NCBI RefSeq assembly: GCF_014042015.1
Contig: NZ_CP059493.1
Location: 806,001-870,000, forward strand
Length of the DNA stretch: 64,000 bases
Direction: 5' to 3'
From: Actinotalea sp. JY-7876
Lineage (GTDB): Bacteria > Actinomycetota > Actinomycetes > Actinomycetales > Cellulomonadaceae
Under the pieces are notes generated by a model. It made no database searches and was not told the origin of the DNA. It worked only from the letters and a program-made list of their open reading frames with translations. The translations under genes were made by a program, and so were the position numbers. Below, piece by piece: positions 9,240 to 16,610 of this stretch; within the stretch, counting starts at the first letter, position 1, and the number at the start of each line of letters is the position of its first letter.

Positions 9240-9512
9240 GTGACCCCCAGCCGGCACGGCGGGGCCGAGGCCGGAGGCGCGAGCGACGAGACGGCCGGGC
9301 CGCCCCCGGACGGCGCGGCCGTGCCGCCGCCTCCCGTCGTCCCGCGACGGCGACGGCACCGTCGCGCGACCGGCGGCACCGCCGCACCGGGCACCGAGGC
9401 GCCGGACTCGTCGGTGCTGCCACGCAGCCCGGACGCGTCGGACGCGGGCTGGGGCGACGCCCCGGAGAGCAACGACGACCGGCTCCGGCGGGACGTGCCG
9501 CCGCACTGGTGA
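9240..9512 (+). CDS. small hypothetical protein
   Basis: A 90-residue GTG-start frame 7 nt after the helicase-like gene. It is Pro/Ala/Arg-rich and probably disordered, with a C-terminal patch WGDAPESNDDRLRRDVPPHW. From memory, similar tails occur in small proteins next to such helicase-like genes in related actinomycetes, which favours a real, coupled gene. There is no signal peptide or membrane segment. Function unknown; the spacing suggests co-transcription with the upstream gene. Confidence 0.6.
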   Translation: MTPSRHGGAEAGGASDETAGPPPDGAAVPPPPVVPRRRRHRRATGGTAAPGTEAPDSSVLPRSPDASDAGWGDAPESNDDRLRRDVPPHW

Positions 9513-9522
9513 GGAGGGTGCG

Positions 9523-9921
9523 TCAGGCGTCGCGACGCTGCGCCAGCAGGTCGCGGATCTCCTGGAGCAGGAGCACGTCCTCGGGCGGCGACGCCGGCTC
9601 GGGCTCGGCGCCCTGCTTGCGGCGCTCCGCGAGCCTGTTCATCGGCATGACGACGAAGAAGTAGATGGCCGCGGCGACCAGCAGGAACTTGAGCAGCGCG
9701 TCGAGGATGATGCCGATCGAGAAGACCGTGCCCTGGGAGCCGACGGACCACGTCAGGACCTGGGAGAGGTCCGTGTCCCCGGCGATGAGCGCGACGAGCG
9801 GGTTGAGCAGGCCGTCGACGAGCGCGGTGACGACCGAGCTGAAGGCCGCCCCGATGACCACCGCGACGGCCAGGTCGACGACGTTGCCGCGCAGGATGAA
9901 GTTCTTGAACCCGCTGATCAT
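9523..9921 (-). CDS. mscL: large-conductance mechanosensitive channel MscL
   Basis: A 132-residue protein starting MISGFKNFILRGNVVDLAV, the canonical MscL N-terminus. TM1 spans about residues 14-42 and TM2 (GIILDALLKFLLVAAAIYFFVV) about 73-95. The end is a charged cytoplasmic helix (EDVLLLQEIRDLL). It forms a homopentameric membrane pore that releases solutes on hypo-osmotic shock. The ATG at 9921 gives full family length; the long upstream extension in this frame is a shadow. It is downstream of, and co-oriented with, a SAF-domain gene 40 nt away. Confidence 0.96.
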   Translation of the reverse strand: MISGFKNFILRGNVVDLAVAVVIGAAFSSVVTALVDGLLNPLVALIAGDTDLSQVLTWSVGSQGTVFSIGIILDALLKFLLVAAAIYFFVVMPMNRLAERRKQGAEPEPASPPEDVLLLQEIRDLLAQRRDA

Positions 9922-9961
9922 GGTGTGCCCCCGGATCGGATCAGGATGGTCAACCCTGCGA

Positions 9962-10633
9962 TCATCCCACCAGGACGGCCCCGAGCGCCGAGCCGGCGTC
10001 GGCGGCCAGGGCGCGGCCCTCGTCGGGCGGCACGGCGACCAGGACCGTCGGGTCCGCGGCAGCGGTCCCGGCTCCCAGGCCCCCGTCCGCGTCGGCCGCC
10101 GTCCGCACCTCGACGACGAGCGCCCCGTGCGCCAGCACCGAGGGCGCCGGGGGCGCCGGGTCCTGGGTGACGTCGTCGGACGGGCCCCACGTGTCCCGCG
10201 CCGCCACGAGGTCGACGCGGTCCCCGGCGCGCAGCGTCGTGGCCACCGCCGTGGCGAGGTGCACGGGCACCACGACGGTCCCGTCGGGCGGGTCGACGTC
10301 GAAGCGCTCACCGGCCATCACGCCGGTCACCAGCGGGAGCCCTGCGGGCAGGGCCACGGTGACCGTGCGGCCCACCACGTCCGCCGGGTCCTGACCGGCC
10401 CCCGCGGGCACGCAGCGGGCCGGCAGCCCGCCGAGCCGGACGTCGTCGTCGTCCAGCACGGTGCCCGCCGCGACGTCGCGGGCGACCACGACGACCGGGG
10501 TGGTCGCGGGCGGCGGCGGCGCGGCGGTGCGGGCGACCGCGAGCGCGACGACCACCAGGGCCGCGGCGACCAGGACGCGCCGTAGCCGCCAGAGGGCGAT
10601 GCGGACGCGGAGCAGGGGCGGGACGTCGGCCAT
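9962..10633 (-). CDS. SAF-domain protein (CpaB/RcpC-like)
   Basis: A 223-residue protein with one N-terminal membrane helix (about residues 15-35) followed by a SAF domain: VVVVARDVAAGTVLDDDDV and later VMAGERFDVDPPDGTVVVPVHL. This is the architecture of the Flp pilus assembly protein CpaB/RcpC, an envelope factor. No other tad/flp genes are in the window, so a pilus role is uncertain. The ATG has TAGCGT exactly 6 nt upstream (10640-10645 on the minus strand), the leaderless pattern seen elsewhere. The C-terminal third is Ala/Gly-rich. Confidence 0.8.
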   Translation of the reverse strand: MADVPPLLRVRIALWRLRRVLVAAALVVVALAVARTAAPPPPATTPVVVVARDVAAGTVLDDDDVRLGGLPARCVPAGAGQDPADVVGRTVTVALPAGLPLVTGVMAGERFDVDPPDGTVVVPVHLATAVATTLRAGDRVDLVAARDTWGPSDDVTQDPAPPAPSVLAHGALVVEVRTAADADGGLGAGTAAADPTVLVAVPPDEGRALAADAGSALGAVLVG

Positions 10634-10639
10634 GCCCGG

Positions 10640-10645
10640 ACGCTA
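10640..10645 (-). promoter_or_regulatory. putative -10 box of a leaderless promoter
   Basis: On the minus strand TAGCGT is followed by 6 nt and the ATG of the SAF-domain gene at 10633. Confidence 0.5.
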
Positions 10646-10731
10646 GGGACCCGGCGCCGACGGCGGCGTGCGGGACCCGCGGGCCTGGGGACGCGCGCGG
10701 CGCGCCCGACCTGGGGACGGTGGCGCGGCGG

Positions 10732-11124
10732 TCAGCCCGCGGCCGGCGCGGTGCTCGTGGTGCTCGACGTCGTCGACGCCGTGGAGGTCGTGGCCCCGCC
10801 GCTCGACCCGCTCCCGCCGGACCCGCCGGCGCCCGACGCCGCCGGCGCCGGGGCCGCGGTGGACGTGCCGGACGAGCCGTTGCCGCCCGAGGCGCCGTCG
10901 GACCCGGACGAGCTCGAGCTCGACGCCTTCTTCTTCGCACCGGTCTCGGCGCGCGCGTCGGTCCGGTAGAAGCCGGACCCCTTGAACACCACCCCGACGT
11001 TGCCGAAGAGCTTGCGCAGCCGGCCCTGGCACTGGGGGCACTGCGTGAGCGCGTCGTCCGTGAAGGCCTGCTGCGCGTCGAAGCGGTGCTCGCAGGCCGT
11101 GCACGCGTACGAGTAGGTGGGCAC
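10732..11124 (-). CDS. FmdB-type zinc-ribbon protein, probable Ruc redox-regulated chaperone
   Basis: A 130-residue protein starting at GTG 11124 behind GGAGGAACCA. The N-terminal 45 residues form a zinc ribbon with two Cys pairs (YACTACEHRF, QCPQCQGRL) and the FmdB consensus GVVFKGSGFYRTD. The remaining 75 or so residues are Ser/Gly/Ala/Thr low complexity and surely disordered. This matches M. tuberculosis Ruc (Rv0991c), a redox-regulated chaperone with an unstructured C-terminus in the HrcA regulon. A CIRCE element sits 69 bp upstream, and gene order with the 5-FCL/galU block is partly conserved. Oxidation of the ribbon cysteines would be the switch; this is inferred from the homologue. Confidence 0.85.
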   Translation of the reverse strand: MPTYSYACTACEHRFDAQQAFTDDALTQCPQCQGRLRKLFGNVGVVFKGSGFYRTDARAETGAKKKASSSSSSGSDGASGGNGSSGTSTAAPAPAASGAGGSGGSGSSGGATTSTASTTSSTTSTAPAAG

Positions 11125-11192
11125 TGGTTCCTCCAGGTCGGGCGATGGTGTCCGGGCCGCGGTGCGCACGCCTCGCCGGGCCGGTTGGGGGC

Positions 11193-11217
11193 TGGCACTC
11201 GCTGCGTCCGAGTGCCA
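11193..11217. promoter_or_regulatory. CIRCE element (HrcA operator)
   Basis: TGGCACTC, a 9-nt spacer, then GAGTGCCA: an exact 8-bp inverted repeat with the N9 spacing of CIRCE (consensus TTAGCACTC-N9-GAGTGCTAA). It lies 69 bp upstream of the FmdB/Ruc-type gene on the minus strand and about 100 bp before the penicillin acylase gene on the plus strand. HrcA repression relieved by heat shock or unfolded protein is the expected behaviour. Confidence 0.9.
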
Positions 11218-11302
11218 ATGGTACGACGGCGGGCCGCGCCGGCTCCACGGCTTCCGCGCCGGGTCGTCGCACGCCCGCGCGGGCCCTTCGCCCGCGGCCG
11301 GT

Positions 11303-11308
11303 TAGGCT
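11303..11308 (+). promoter_or_regulatory. putative -10 box of a leaderless promoter
   Basis: TAGGCT followed by 6 nt and the GTG of the penicillin acylase gene at 11315. Confidence 0.5.
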
Positions 11309-11314
11309 CGCCGC

Positions 11315-13894
11315 GTGCCTCGTCGTCGTGCCCTGCGTCTTCTCGTCGGTACCGCCGCGGTGGTCGTCCTCGCGCTCGTCGTCGTGGTCGGCGTCGCCGC
11401 GACGGTGGTGCGTCGGCCGCTGCCGGACGACTCCGGCGCCATCGACGTCCCCGGCCTGAGCGCGGACGTCACGGTGCTGCGCGACGCCCGCGGCGTGCCG
11501 AGCATCTACGCGGACACGGCCGAGGACCTCTTCGCGGCCCAGGGCTACGTCCACGCCCAGGACCGCTTCTTCGAGATGGACTACCGCCGCCACGTGACGG
11601 CCGGGCGCCTCTCCGAGCTGGTCGGCCAGAACGAGGAGGCGCTCGCCGCCGACGTCGTCATCCGGACCTTCGGCTGGCGCGACGTCGCCGAGGCGGAGTG
11701 GGACCTGCTGGACGCCGACACGCGGCGGTACTACGAGGCCTACGCCGACGGCGTCAACGCCTACCTCGAGGCGCACGACGCGGAGTCCCTCGGCCTCGAG
11801 TACGCCGTGCTGGGCCTGCAGGTCGACGTCGCCCAGCCCGAGCCGTGGACCCCGCTGGACTCGCTGACGTGGCTCAAGGCCATGGCCTGGGACCTGCGCG
11901 GCAACTACGGCGACGAGCTCTCGCGCGCGGTGACGTACACGACGGTGCGCGACATCGCGCGGGTCGACGAGCTGTTCCCGCGGTACCCGCAGGAGACGAA
12001 CACGCCGATCCTCAGCGAGGTGGTGCCGGCGTCGGCCGTCGTCGCGCTGCCCGACGGCGCGGGTGATCCCTCGACGCTGCTGTCGGACGACCTCGAGGTC
12101 GCGCTCGACGCCGCGCGGCGCGCGATCGACGCGGTGCCGACGATGCTCGGCGAGGGCGACGGCACGGGCTCGAACTCATGGGTCGTCGCCGGCGAGCACA
12201 CGGCCTCGGGGCTTCCCCTCCTCGCGAACGACCCGCACCTGTCGATCTCGGCGCCCGGCATCTGGACGCAGATGGGGCTGTACTGCACGCAGGTCGGTCC
12301 GCAGTGCCCGTTCGAGGCCTCCGGCTTCACCTTCTCCGGCATGCCCGGCGTGGTCATCGGGCACAACGCCCACCTCGCGTGGGGGCTGACGAACCTCGGT
12401 GCCGACGTGACGGACTTCTTCATCGAGCGCACCGACCCCGACGAGGGCACCTACCTGCGCGACGGCGAGCAGCTCCCGCTCGAGACGCGGACCGAGGTGA
12501 TCGAGGTCGCCGGCGCCGAGCCCGTCGAGATCGAGGTCCGCTCGACCGCGCACGGGCCGATCGTCTCGGACGCCCTCGGCATCGGCCGGGTCGCCGGCGC
12601 CCCGCTGCCCGAGGGGCGGCGCGGCGTCCCCGAGGTCGCGCTGCAGTGGACGGCGCTCGAGCCCGGCCGGACGGCCGACGCCGTCTTCGCGATGGCGCTC
12701 GCGCAGGACGCCGACGACGTCGCCGCGGCCGCGGCGCTGTTCGACGTGCCGTCGCAGAACATCGTCTTCGCGACGGTCGAGGGCCAGATCGGCTACCAGG
12801 CGCCCGGGAAGATCCCCGTGCGCGCGCGGGTCGCCGACGGCCCCGTCCCGGCCGACGGCACCTGGCCCCGTCCGGGGTGGGACTCGCGCTACGACTGGCA
12901 GGGCTACGTCGCGGCCGAGGAGATGCCCGCCGCGGTCGACCCGGCCGCCGGCTACCTCGTCGCGGCGAACCAGGCCGTCACGGCCGCAGGGCAGCCGCCC
13001 TTCCTCACGAGCGACTGGGACTACGGCTACCGCTCGCAGCGGATCCGCGCCCTCATCGAGGAGGCGGTCGTCGCCGGCGTCCCCCTGGACGCCGCGGCCA
13101 TGACCAGCTTCCAGAACGACGCGTGGAGCCCCTACGCGGCAGCGCTCGTGCCCGCGCTCCTTGCGGCCCCGGTGGAGGACGGCTTCACCGGCCAGGCCGT
13201 CGAGCTGCTGCGCGACTGGGACTTCGAGCAGGAGCCGGACTCGGCCGCGGCGGCGTACTTCTCGGCCGTCTGGGCGACGCTCCTGGAGCTGACGTTCTGG
13301 GACGACCTGCCGCAGGAGGAGTGGCCGAGCGGCGACAGCCGCTGGCTCGAGGTCGTGGTGCGGCTGCTCGAGGACCCCGCCAACCCGTGGTGGGACGACC
13401 GCCGGACCGTGAACGTCGTCGAGAGCCGCGACGAGATCCTGTCCCGCTCGCTGTCGACCGCGCGGCTGCGGCTGACGGTCGAGCTCGGCAGCGAGCCCGC
13501 GGCCTGGCAGTGGGGCCGGCTGCACACCGCCGCGCCCGAGCACCCCGTGCTCGGAGCCGACGGGGTCCCCGCGCCGGTGCGACAGCTGGTCAACCCCCGG
13601 CCGCTCGCCGTCGGCGGCGGGTCGTCGATCGTCAACGCGACTGCCTGGGACGCGGCCAGCGGCTCCTTCGCGGTGACGTCGGCGCCGTCGATGCGGATGG
13701 TCGTGGACCTCGGCGACCTGGACGGCTCGACGTGGGTGAACCTCACCGGCGCCTCCGGCCATCCCGGGAGCGTGCACTACACCGACCAGTTCGACGCCTG
13801 GGCCCGGGGCGAGGCGTTCCCCTGGCCGTTCAGCCGCGAGGCCGTGACGGACGCGGCGGTCCGGGAGCTCGTGCTGCGCCCTGGGGAACGCTGA
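11315..13894 (+). CDS. penicillin acylase family protein (Ntn-hydrolase)
   Basis: An 859-residue protein with an N-terminal hydrophobic segment (residues 8-32) for export or anchoring. The proenzyme layout is clear: an alpha-chain region with YVHAQDRFFEMDYRRH, a spacer with a self-cleavage site at TG/SNSW, making Ser286 the N-terminal nucleophile of the beta chain, then LLANDPHL and FTFSGMPGVVIGHNAHLAWGLTN. Members hydrolyse amide bonds in penicillins, acyl-homoserine lactones or other acylated amines; the natural substrate here is unknown. It interrupts the Ruc/5-FCL gene order known from mycobacteria, so it may be an insertion. A strong hairpin overlaps its stop codon. Confidence 0.92.
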   Translation: MPRRRALRLLVGTAAVVVLALVVVVGVAATVVRRPLPDDSGAIDVPGLSADVTVLRDARGVPSIYADTAEDLFAAQGYVHAQDRFFEMDYRRHVTAGRLSELVGQNEEALAADVVIRTFGWRDVAEAEWDLLDADTRRYYEAYADGVNAYLEAHDAESLGLEYAVLGLQVDVAQPEPWTPLDSLTWLKAMAWDLRGNYGDELSRAVTYTTVRDIARVDELFPRYPQETNTPILSEVVPASAVVALPDGAGDPSTLLSDDLEVALDAARRAIDAVPTMLGEGDGTGSNSWVVAGEHTASGLPLLANDPHLSISAPGIWTQMGLYCTQVGPQCPFEASGFTFSGMPGVVIGHNAHLAWGLTNLGADVTDFFIERTDPDEGTYLRDGEQLPLETRTEVIEVAGAEPVEIEVRSTAHGPIVSDALGIGRVAGAPLPEGRRGVPEVALQWTALEPGRTADAVFAMALAQDADDVAAAAALFDVPSQNIVFATVEGQIGYQAPGKIPVRARVADGPVPADGTWPRPGWDSRYDWQGYVAAEEMPAAVDPAAGYLVAANQAVTAAGQPPFLTSDWDYGYRSQRIRALIEEAVVAGVPLDAAAMTSFQNDAWSPYAAALVPALLAAPVEDGFTGQAVELLRDWDFEQEPDSAAAAYFSAVWATLLELTFWDDLPQEEWPSGDSRWLEVVVRLLEDPANPWWDDRRTVNVVESRDEILSRSLSTARLRLTVELGSEPAAWQWGRLHTAAPEHPVLGADGVPAPVRQLVNPRPLAVGGGSSIVNATAWDAASGSFAVTSAPSMRMVVDLGDLDGSTWVNLTGASGHPGSVHYTDQFDAWARGEAFPWPFSREAVTDAAVRELVLRPGER

Positions 13895-13924
13895 GAGCGC
13901 CCAGCCCGCAGGCTGAGCGCTCTC
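13893..13924. terminator. hairpin terminator between convergent genes
   Basis: GAGAGCGC (13893-13900) pairs perfectly with GCGCTCTC (13917-13924), with an inner AGCC/GGCT stem around a 4-nt loop. It starts inside the acylase stop codon and ends 26 nt before the 3' end of the convergent DoxX-type gene, so it could serve both directions. There is no U-tract, as is common in this GC range. Confidence 0.7.
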
Positions 13925-13949
13925 GCGTTGCGTTCGGTCGTGCCGTGGC

Positions 13950-14501
13950 TCAGCGGAGCCAGGTGTGCTTCCCGATGATCCGGGCCCAGATCTTGCCCAC
14001 GCCCCACGTGTCGCCCGCCAGGGTGGCGGCCGCGATGATCAGCAGCAGGGCCTCGTGCCAGTGCGAGTCCACGATCGGGTTCGTGCCGCCGAGGACGAAC
14101 GGGATCTGCGCCAGGTACATGAAGAACATCAGCAGGGTGCCGGTGACCGCGGCGATCCTCAGGCCGGCGCCGAAGACCATCGCGATGCCGATGCCGAGCA
14201 GACCGAGCATGAACAGGACGTCACCGAACGGGTTGGCGAACACCTGGAAGAGCCCGGCGAAGGGGCCCTCGATGCCCATGATGAAGCCCTGGGCCGGGGT
14301 GCCCCCGTTGATCCAGGCGCGCTCGGCCGGGGTGGCGAACCCGAGGCCGAACGTCTTGTCGAGGAACGCCCACAGGAACGTGAAGCCGATCGTGATCCGC
14401 GCGATCGCGAGCACCTTGCGGGTCGACGCGCGCGTGACGATCTGCTCCTGGTAGATGGTGGTGTCGGTGGTCTTCGGGACCGCCTTCGTGGTGGTGGACA
14501 T
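13950..14501 (-). CDS. DoxX-like integral membrane protein
   Basis: A 183-residue protein starting MSTTTKAVPK behind GGGAGGGTCAGC. It has four predicted membrane helices, with RITIGFTFLWAFLDKTFGLGF, FMLGLLGIGIAMVFGAGLRIA, LLMFFMYLAQIPFVLGG and ALLLIIAAATLAGDTWG. These fit the DoxX/terminal-oxidase-small-subunit-like family, which is linked to quinone or thiol redox chemistry in the membrane. Two DosR-like boxes and a 12-bp palindrome upstream suggest induction by hypoxia, NO or redox stress. Biochemical function is not established by sequence. Confidence 0.75.
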   Translation of the reverse strand: MSTTTKAVPKTTDTTIYQEQIVTRASTRKVLAIARITIGFTFLWAFLDKTFGLGFATPAERAWINGGTPAQGFIMGIEGPFAGLFQVFANPFGDVLFMLGLLGIGIAMVFGAGLRIAAVTGTLLMFFMYLAQIPFVLGGTNPIVDSHWHEALLLIIAAATLAGDTWGVGKIWARIIGKHTWLR

Positions 14502-14562
14502 GCTGACCCTCCCAGGACGTGCCGCCGCGGCCTCGCCGCGCCGGGAGCCCGTGTTCCCGAGC

Positions 14563-14574
14563 TCTGGTACCAGA
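14563..14574. promoter_or_regulatory. perfect 12-bp palindrome TCTGGTACCAGA
   Basis: The sequence equals its own reverse complement. It lies 62 bp upstream of the DoxX-like ATG, a typical operator or activator position. The regulator is unknown; CTGGT half-sites occur in several GntR/FadR-type operators. Confidence 0.4.
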
Positions 14575-14615
14575 TTTGCACCGGCGCGCGCCGTGCACAT
14601 GAGTCCAAGGTCCGC

Positions 14616-14630
14616 GGGACCAAAGGCCCC
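14616..14630. promoter_or_regulatory. DosR/DevR-like box 1
   Basis: GGGACCAAAGGCCCC resembles the actinobacterial DosR/DevR box (core GGGAC-N5-GTCCC, with GGGACC-NNN-GGCCC variants). It sits about 115 bp upstream of the DoxX-like gene. The assignment is by motif resemblance only. Confidence 0.55.
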
Positions 14631-14677
14631 GTCCAGGGACATCACGGGCGCCCGGTCGCGGCGCCGAGCGGGTCCGC

Positions 14678-14692
14678 GGGACCTAGGACCCC
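14678..14692. promoter_or_regulatory. DosR/DevR-like box 2
   Basis: GGGACCTAGGACCCC, a second copy of the box type 62 bp from the first. Both are preceded by GGTCCGC. Paired boxes are usual at strongly hypoxia-induced promoters. Confidence 0.55.
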
Positions 14693-14739
14693 GGACGGGC
14701 CGCCGCACAGGAGGGACGCTGGAGGGGTCGGGGCCGGAC

Positions 14740-14763
14740 GCGAGTCCGTCCCAGGGGACTCGC
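14740..14763. repeat. 8-bp inverted repeat
   Basis: GCGAGTCC and GGACTCGC flank an 8-nt spacer. It lies between the DosR-like boxes and the terminator hairpin; an operator or transcript stem, role unknown. Confidence 0.4.
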
Positions 14764-14781
14764 CAAGGGGTCCCGGCTCAA

Positions 14782-14817
14782 GGGCGTGCCCGCCTGGTCG
14801 CGCGGGCGGGCACGCCC
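14782..14817 (-). terminator. strong hairpin terminator after the 5-FCL gene
   Basis: GGGCGTGCCCGCC and GGCGGGCACGCCC form a perfect 13-bp stem with a 10-nt loop, 89 nt past the stop of the 5-formyl-THF cyclo-ligase gene on the minus strand. Confidence 0.75.
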
Positions 14818-14905
14818 ACACCGAGCCCCGCCTGCCCGCCGTGCGTCGGACGCGCGACGCGGGCCGCCCCGGTCCCGGGGCGCGACCCCAGGCGCCCGGA
14901 GAAGC

Positions 14906-15556
14906 TCAGGCGCTCGTGGCGGTCCCGCCGACGCGCCGCCACCGCTGGGGCGTGGTGATGACGTCGACGCGCAGGTCGTGCCCCTCGTGCGGCAGCGGCC
15001 GCTCGGTGGCGTCGTACACCTCGGTCTCGAAGACCATCGCGATGACGCTCGTCCCCGGCGTGCAGTGCATGAGGACGCGGTCGTACCAGCCGCCGCCCTG
15101 ACCCAGCCGGACGCCGGAGGTGTCGACGGCGAGCGCGGGCGCCACCACGGCGCCGGCCTGGGCCACGGCCTCGGCGCCCAGCGTCGGGCCGGGCGGCTCC
15201 GGCGGCCGTCCCGGCGCGCGCACCTGCAGCTCCTCCGCGGTCGTGAACCACGCCCAGTCCCGCTGCAGCCCCGTGCCGAGCACCGGCAGCAGCACGCGGG
15301 TCCCGCGCCGGGCCAGGCGCTCGAGGAGCGGGATCGTGCCCGGCTCGCTCGGCCGGGCGACGTAGGCGGCCACGACGTCGGCCCCGCGCACCTGGGGCAG
15401 GTCGCCGACGACCTGCGCGAAACCGGCCGCGGCCCGCGCGTGCTGGCGGGTCGAGAGGCGCTCGCGCTCCGACCTGATGACCCGTCGCAGCTGCTCCTTC
15501 GTCTCGGACGGCCCGAGGCGGGCGCCGTCGACCCAGGGCTGTCCGGCGCTGTTCAT
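14906..15556 (-). CDS. 5-formyltetrahydrofolate cyclo-ligase
   Basis: A 216-residue protein of family length. N-terminal K/R-rich helix (ETKEQLRRVIRSER), VAAYVARPSEPGTIPLLE, and the C-terminal substrate/ATP-binding signature VRLGQGGGWYDR (the usual GxGGGYYDR). It converts 5-formyl-THF to 5,10-methenyl-THF using ATP. Divergent from galU with 141 nt between starts; the same neighbours occur in mycobacteria. GATGAT lies 7 nt before the ATG, again suggesting a leaderless mRNA. Confidence 0.93.
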   Translation of the reverse strand: MNSAGQPWVDGARLGPSETKEQLRRVIRSERERLSTRQHARAAAGFAQVVGDLPQVRGADVVAAYVARPSEPGTIPLLERLARRGTRVLLPVLGTGLQRDWAWFTTAEELQVRAPGRPPEPPGPTLGAEAVAQAGAVVAPALAVDTSGVRLGQGGGWYDRVLMHCTPGTSVIAMVFETEVYDATERPLPHEGHDLRVDVITTPQRWRRVGGTATSA

Positions 15557-15685
15557 GGGTCACATCATCGCAAAGAATCGGTCTCGTTGGCGTGTCCGAG
15601 GTCCCGGGCCGCGCGTCGCGGCACGCCCGGACGCGCCGTCGCGCGCAGTTCACATGCCCGAAGCGCCACGGACGCCGGGGCGGGC

Positions 15686-15691
15686 TAGCCT
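15686..15691 (+). promoter_or_regulatory. putative -10 box of a leaderless promoter
   Basis: TAGCCT followed by 6 nt and the ATG of galU at 15698. Confidence 0.5.
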
Positions 15692-15697
15692 CCCGCC

Positions 15698-16600
15698 ATG
15701 ACCATCCGCAAAGCCGTGATCCCCGCCGCCGGACTGGGGACGAGGTTCCTCCCCGCCACGAAGTCGACGCCCAAGGAGATGCTGCCGGTCGTCGACAAGC
15801 CTGCGATCCAGTACGTCGTCGAGGAGGCCGTTGCCGCCGGCCTGCACGACGTCCTGATGATCACCGGTCGGTCGAAGCGCACGCTCGCCGACCACTTCGA
15901 CTCGGTGCCCGAGCTCGAGAGCGCCCTGGAGGCGAAGGGCGACCAGCAGCGCCTGGCCGAGGTCCGTCGCTCCACCGACCTCGCCGACGTCCACTTCGTG
16001 CGGCAGGGCCAGCCCAAGGGCCTGGGCCACGCGGTGCTGTGCGCGCGCCACCACGTGGGCGACGAGCCGTTCGCGGTGCTGCTCGGCGACGACCTCATCG
16101 ACGAGCGCGACCCGATCCTGCCGACGATGATGGCGCTCCAGGAGCGCACGGGCGGCTCGGTCGTCGCGCTGCTCGAGGTCGCTCCCGAGCAGGTGCACCT
16201 CTACGGCTGCGCGGCCGTCGAGCCGCTCGACGGCGCGGACGGCGACGAGGACCAGGTCCGCATCACCGGCCTGGTGGAGAAGCCGGACCCGGCCGACGCG
16301 CCGAGCAACCTCGCCATCATCGGCCGGTACGTGCTCAACCCCGCCGTCTTCGGGGTGCTCGACGAGACCGAGCCCGGGCGCGGCGGGGAGATCCAGCTGA
16401 CCGACGCGCTCGCGACCCTGGCCGGGATGCCCGCGGAGGAGGGTGGCGGCGTCTACGGTGTCGTCTTCCGCGGCCGCCGCTACGACACGGGGGACCGGCT
16501 CGACTACCTCAAGGCCGTCGTGCAGATCGCCGCCGATCGGCCCGACCTGGGTCCCGACCTGCGCGCCTGGCTGACGGAGTACGTCGCGACGCTGCCATGA
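15698..16600 (+). CDS. galU: UTP--glucose-1-phosphate uridylyltransferase
   Basis: A 300-residue nucleotidyltransferase with the N-terminal signature PAAGLGTRFLPATKSTPKEM and VDKPAIQYVVEEA, then FAVLLGDDLID and GRYVLNP. These are diagnostic for bacterial GalU. It makes UDP-glucose from UTP and glucose 1-phosphate, a precursor for cell-wall glycans and for the exopolysaccharide locus further right in this window. It is first in a probable operon: the next gene begins 11 nt after its stop. Confidence 0.96.
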   Translation: MTIRKAVIPAAGLGTRFLPATKSTPKEMLPVVDKPAIQYVVEEAVAAGLHDVLMITGRSKRTLADHFDSVPELESALEAKGDQQRLAEVRRSTDLADVHFVRQGQPKGLGHAVLCARHHVGDEPFAVLLGDDLIDERDPILPTMMALQERTGGSVVALLEVAPEQVHLYGCAAVEPLDGADGDEDQVRITGLVEKPDPADAPSNLAIIGRYVLNPAVFGVLDETEPGRGGEIQLTDALATLAGMPAEEGGGVYGVVFRGRRYDTGDRLDYLKAVVQIAADRPDLGPDLRAWLTEYVATLP

Positions 16601-16610
16601 TGGCGGCCCT

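Larger units (their letters stand above)
14502..14905. other. 404-nt regulatory region upstream of the DoxX-like gene
   Basis: No gene is supported here. The stretch holds a perfect palindrome (14563-14574), two DosR-like boxes (14616-14630, 14678-14692), an 8-bp inverted repeat (14740-14763) and a 13-bp terminator hairpin (14782-14817) for the gene ending at 14906. The density of dyads in 260 bp is unusual for this window. Confidence 0.65.

Noticed and set aside
12176-13777. A 533-codon antisense frame in the penicillin acylase gene
   Set aside because: No domain, Arg/Gly/Val/Asp-biased composition; the sense frame has all acylase motifs.
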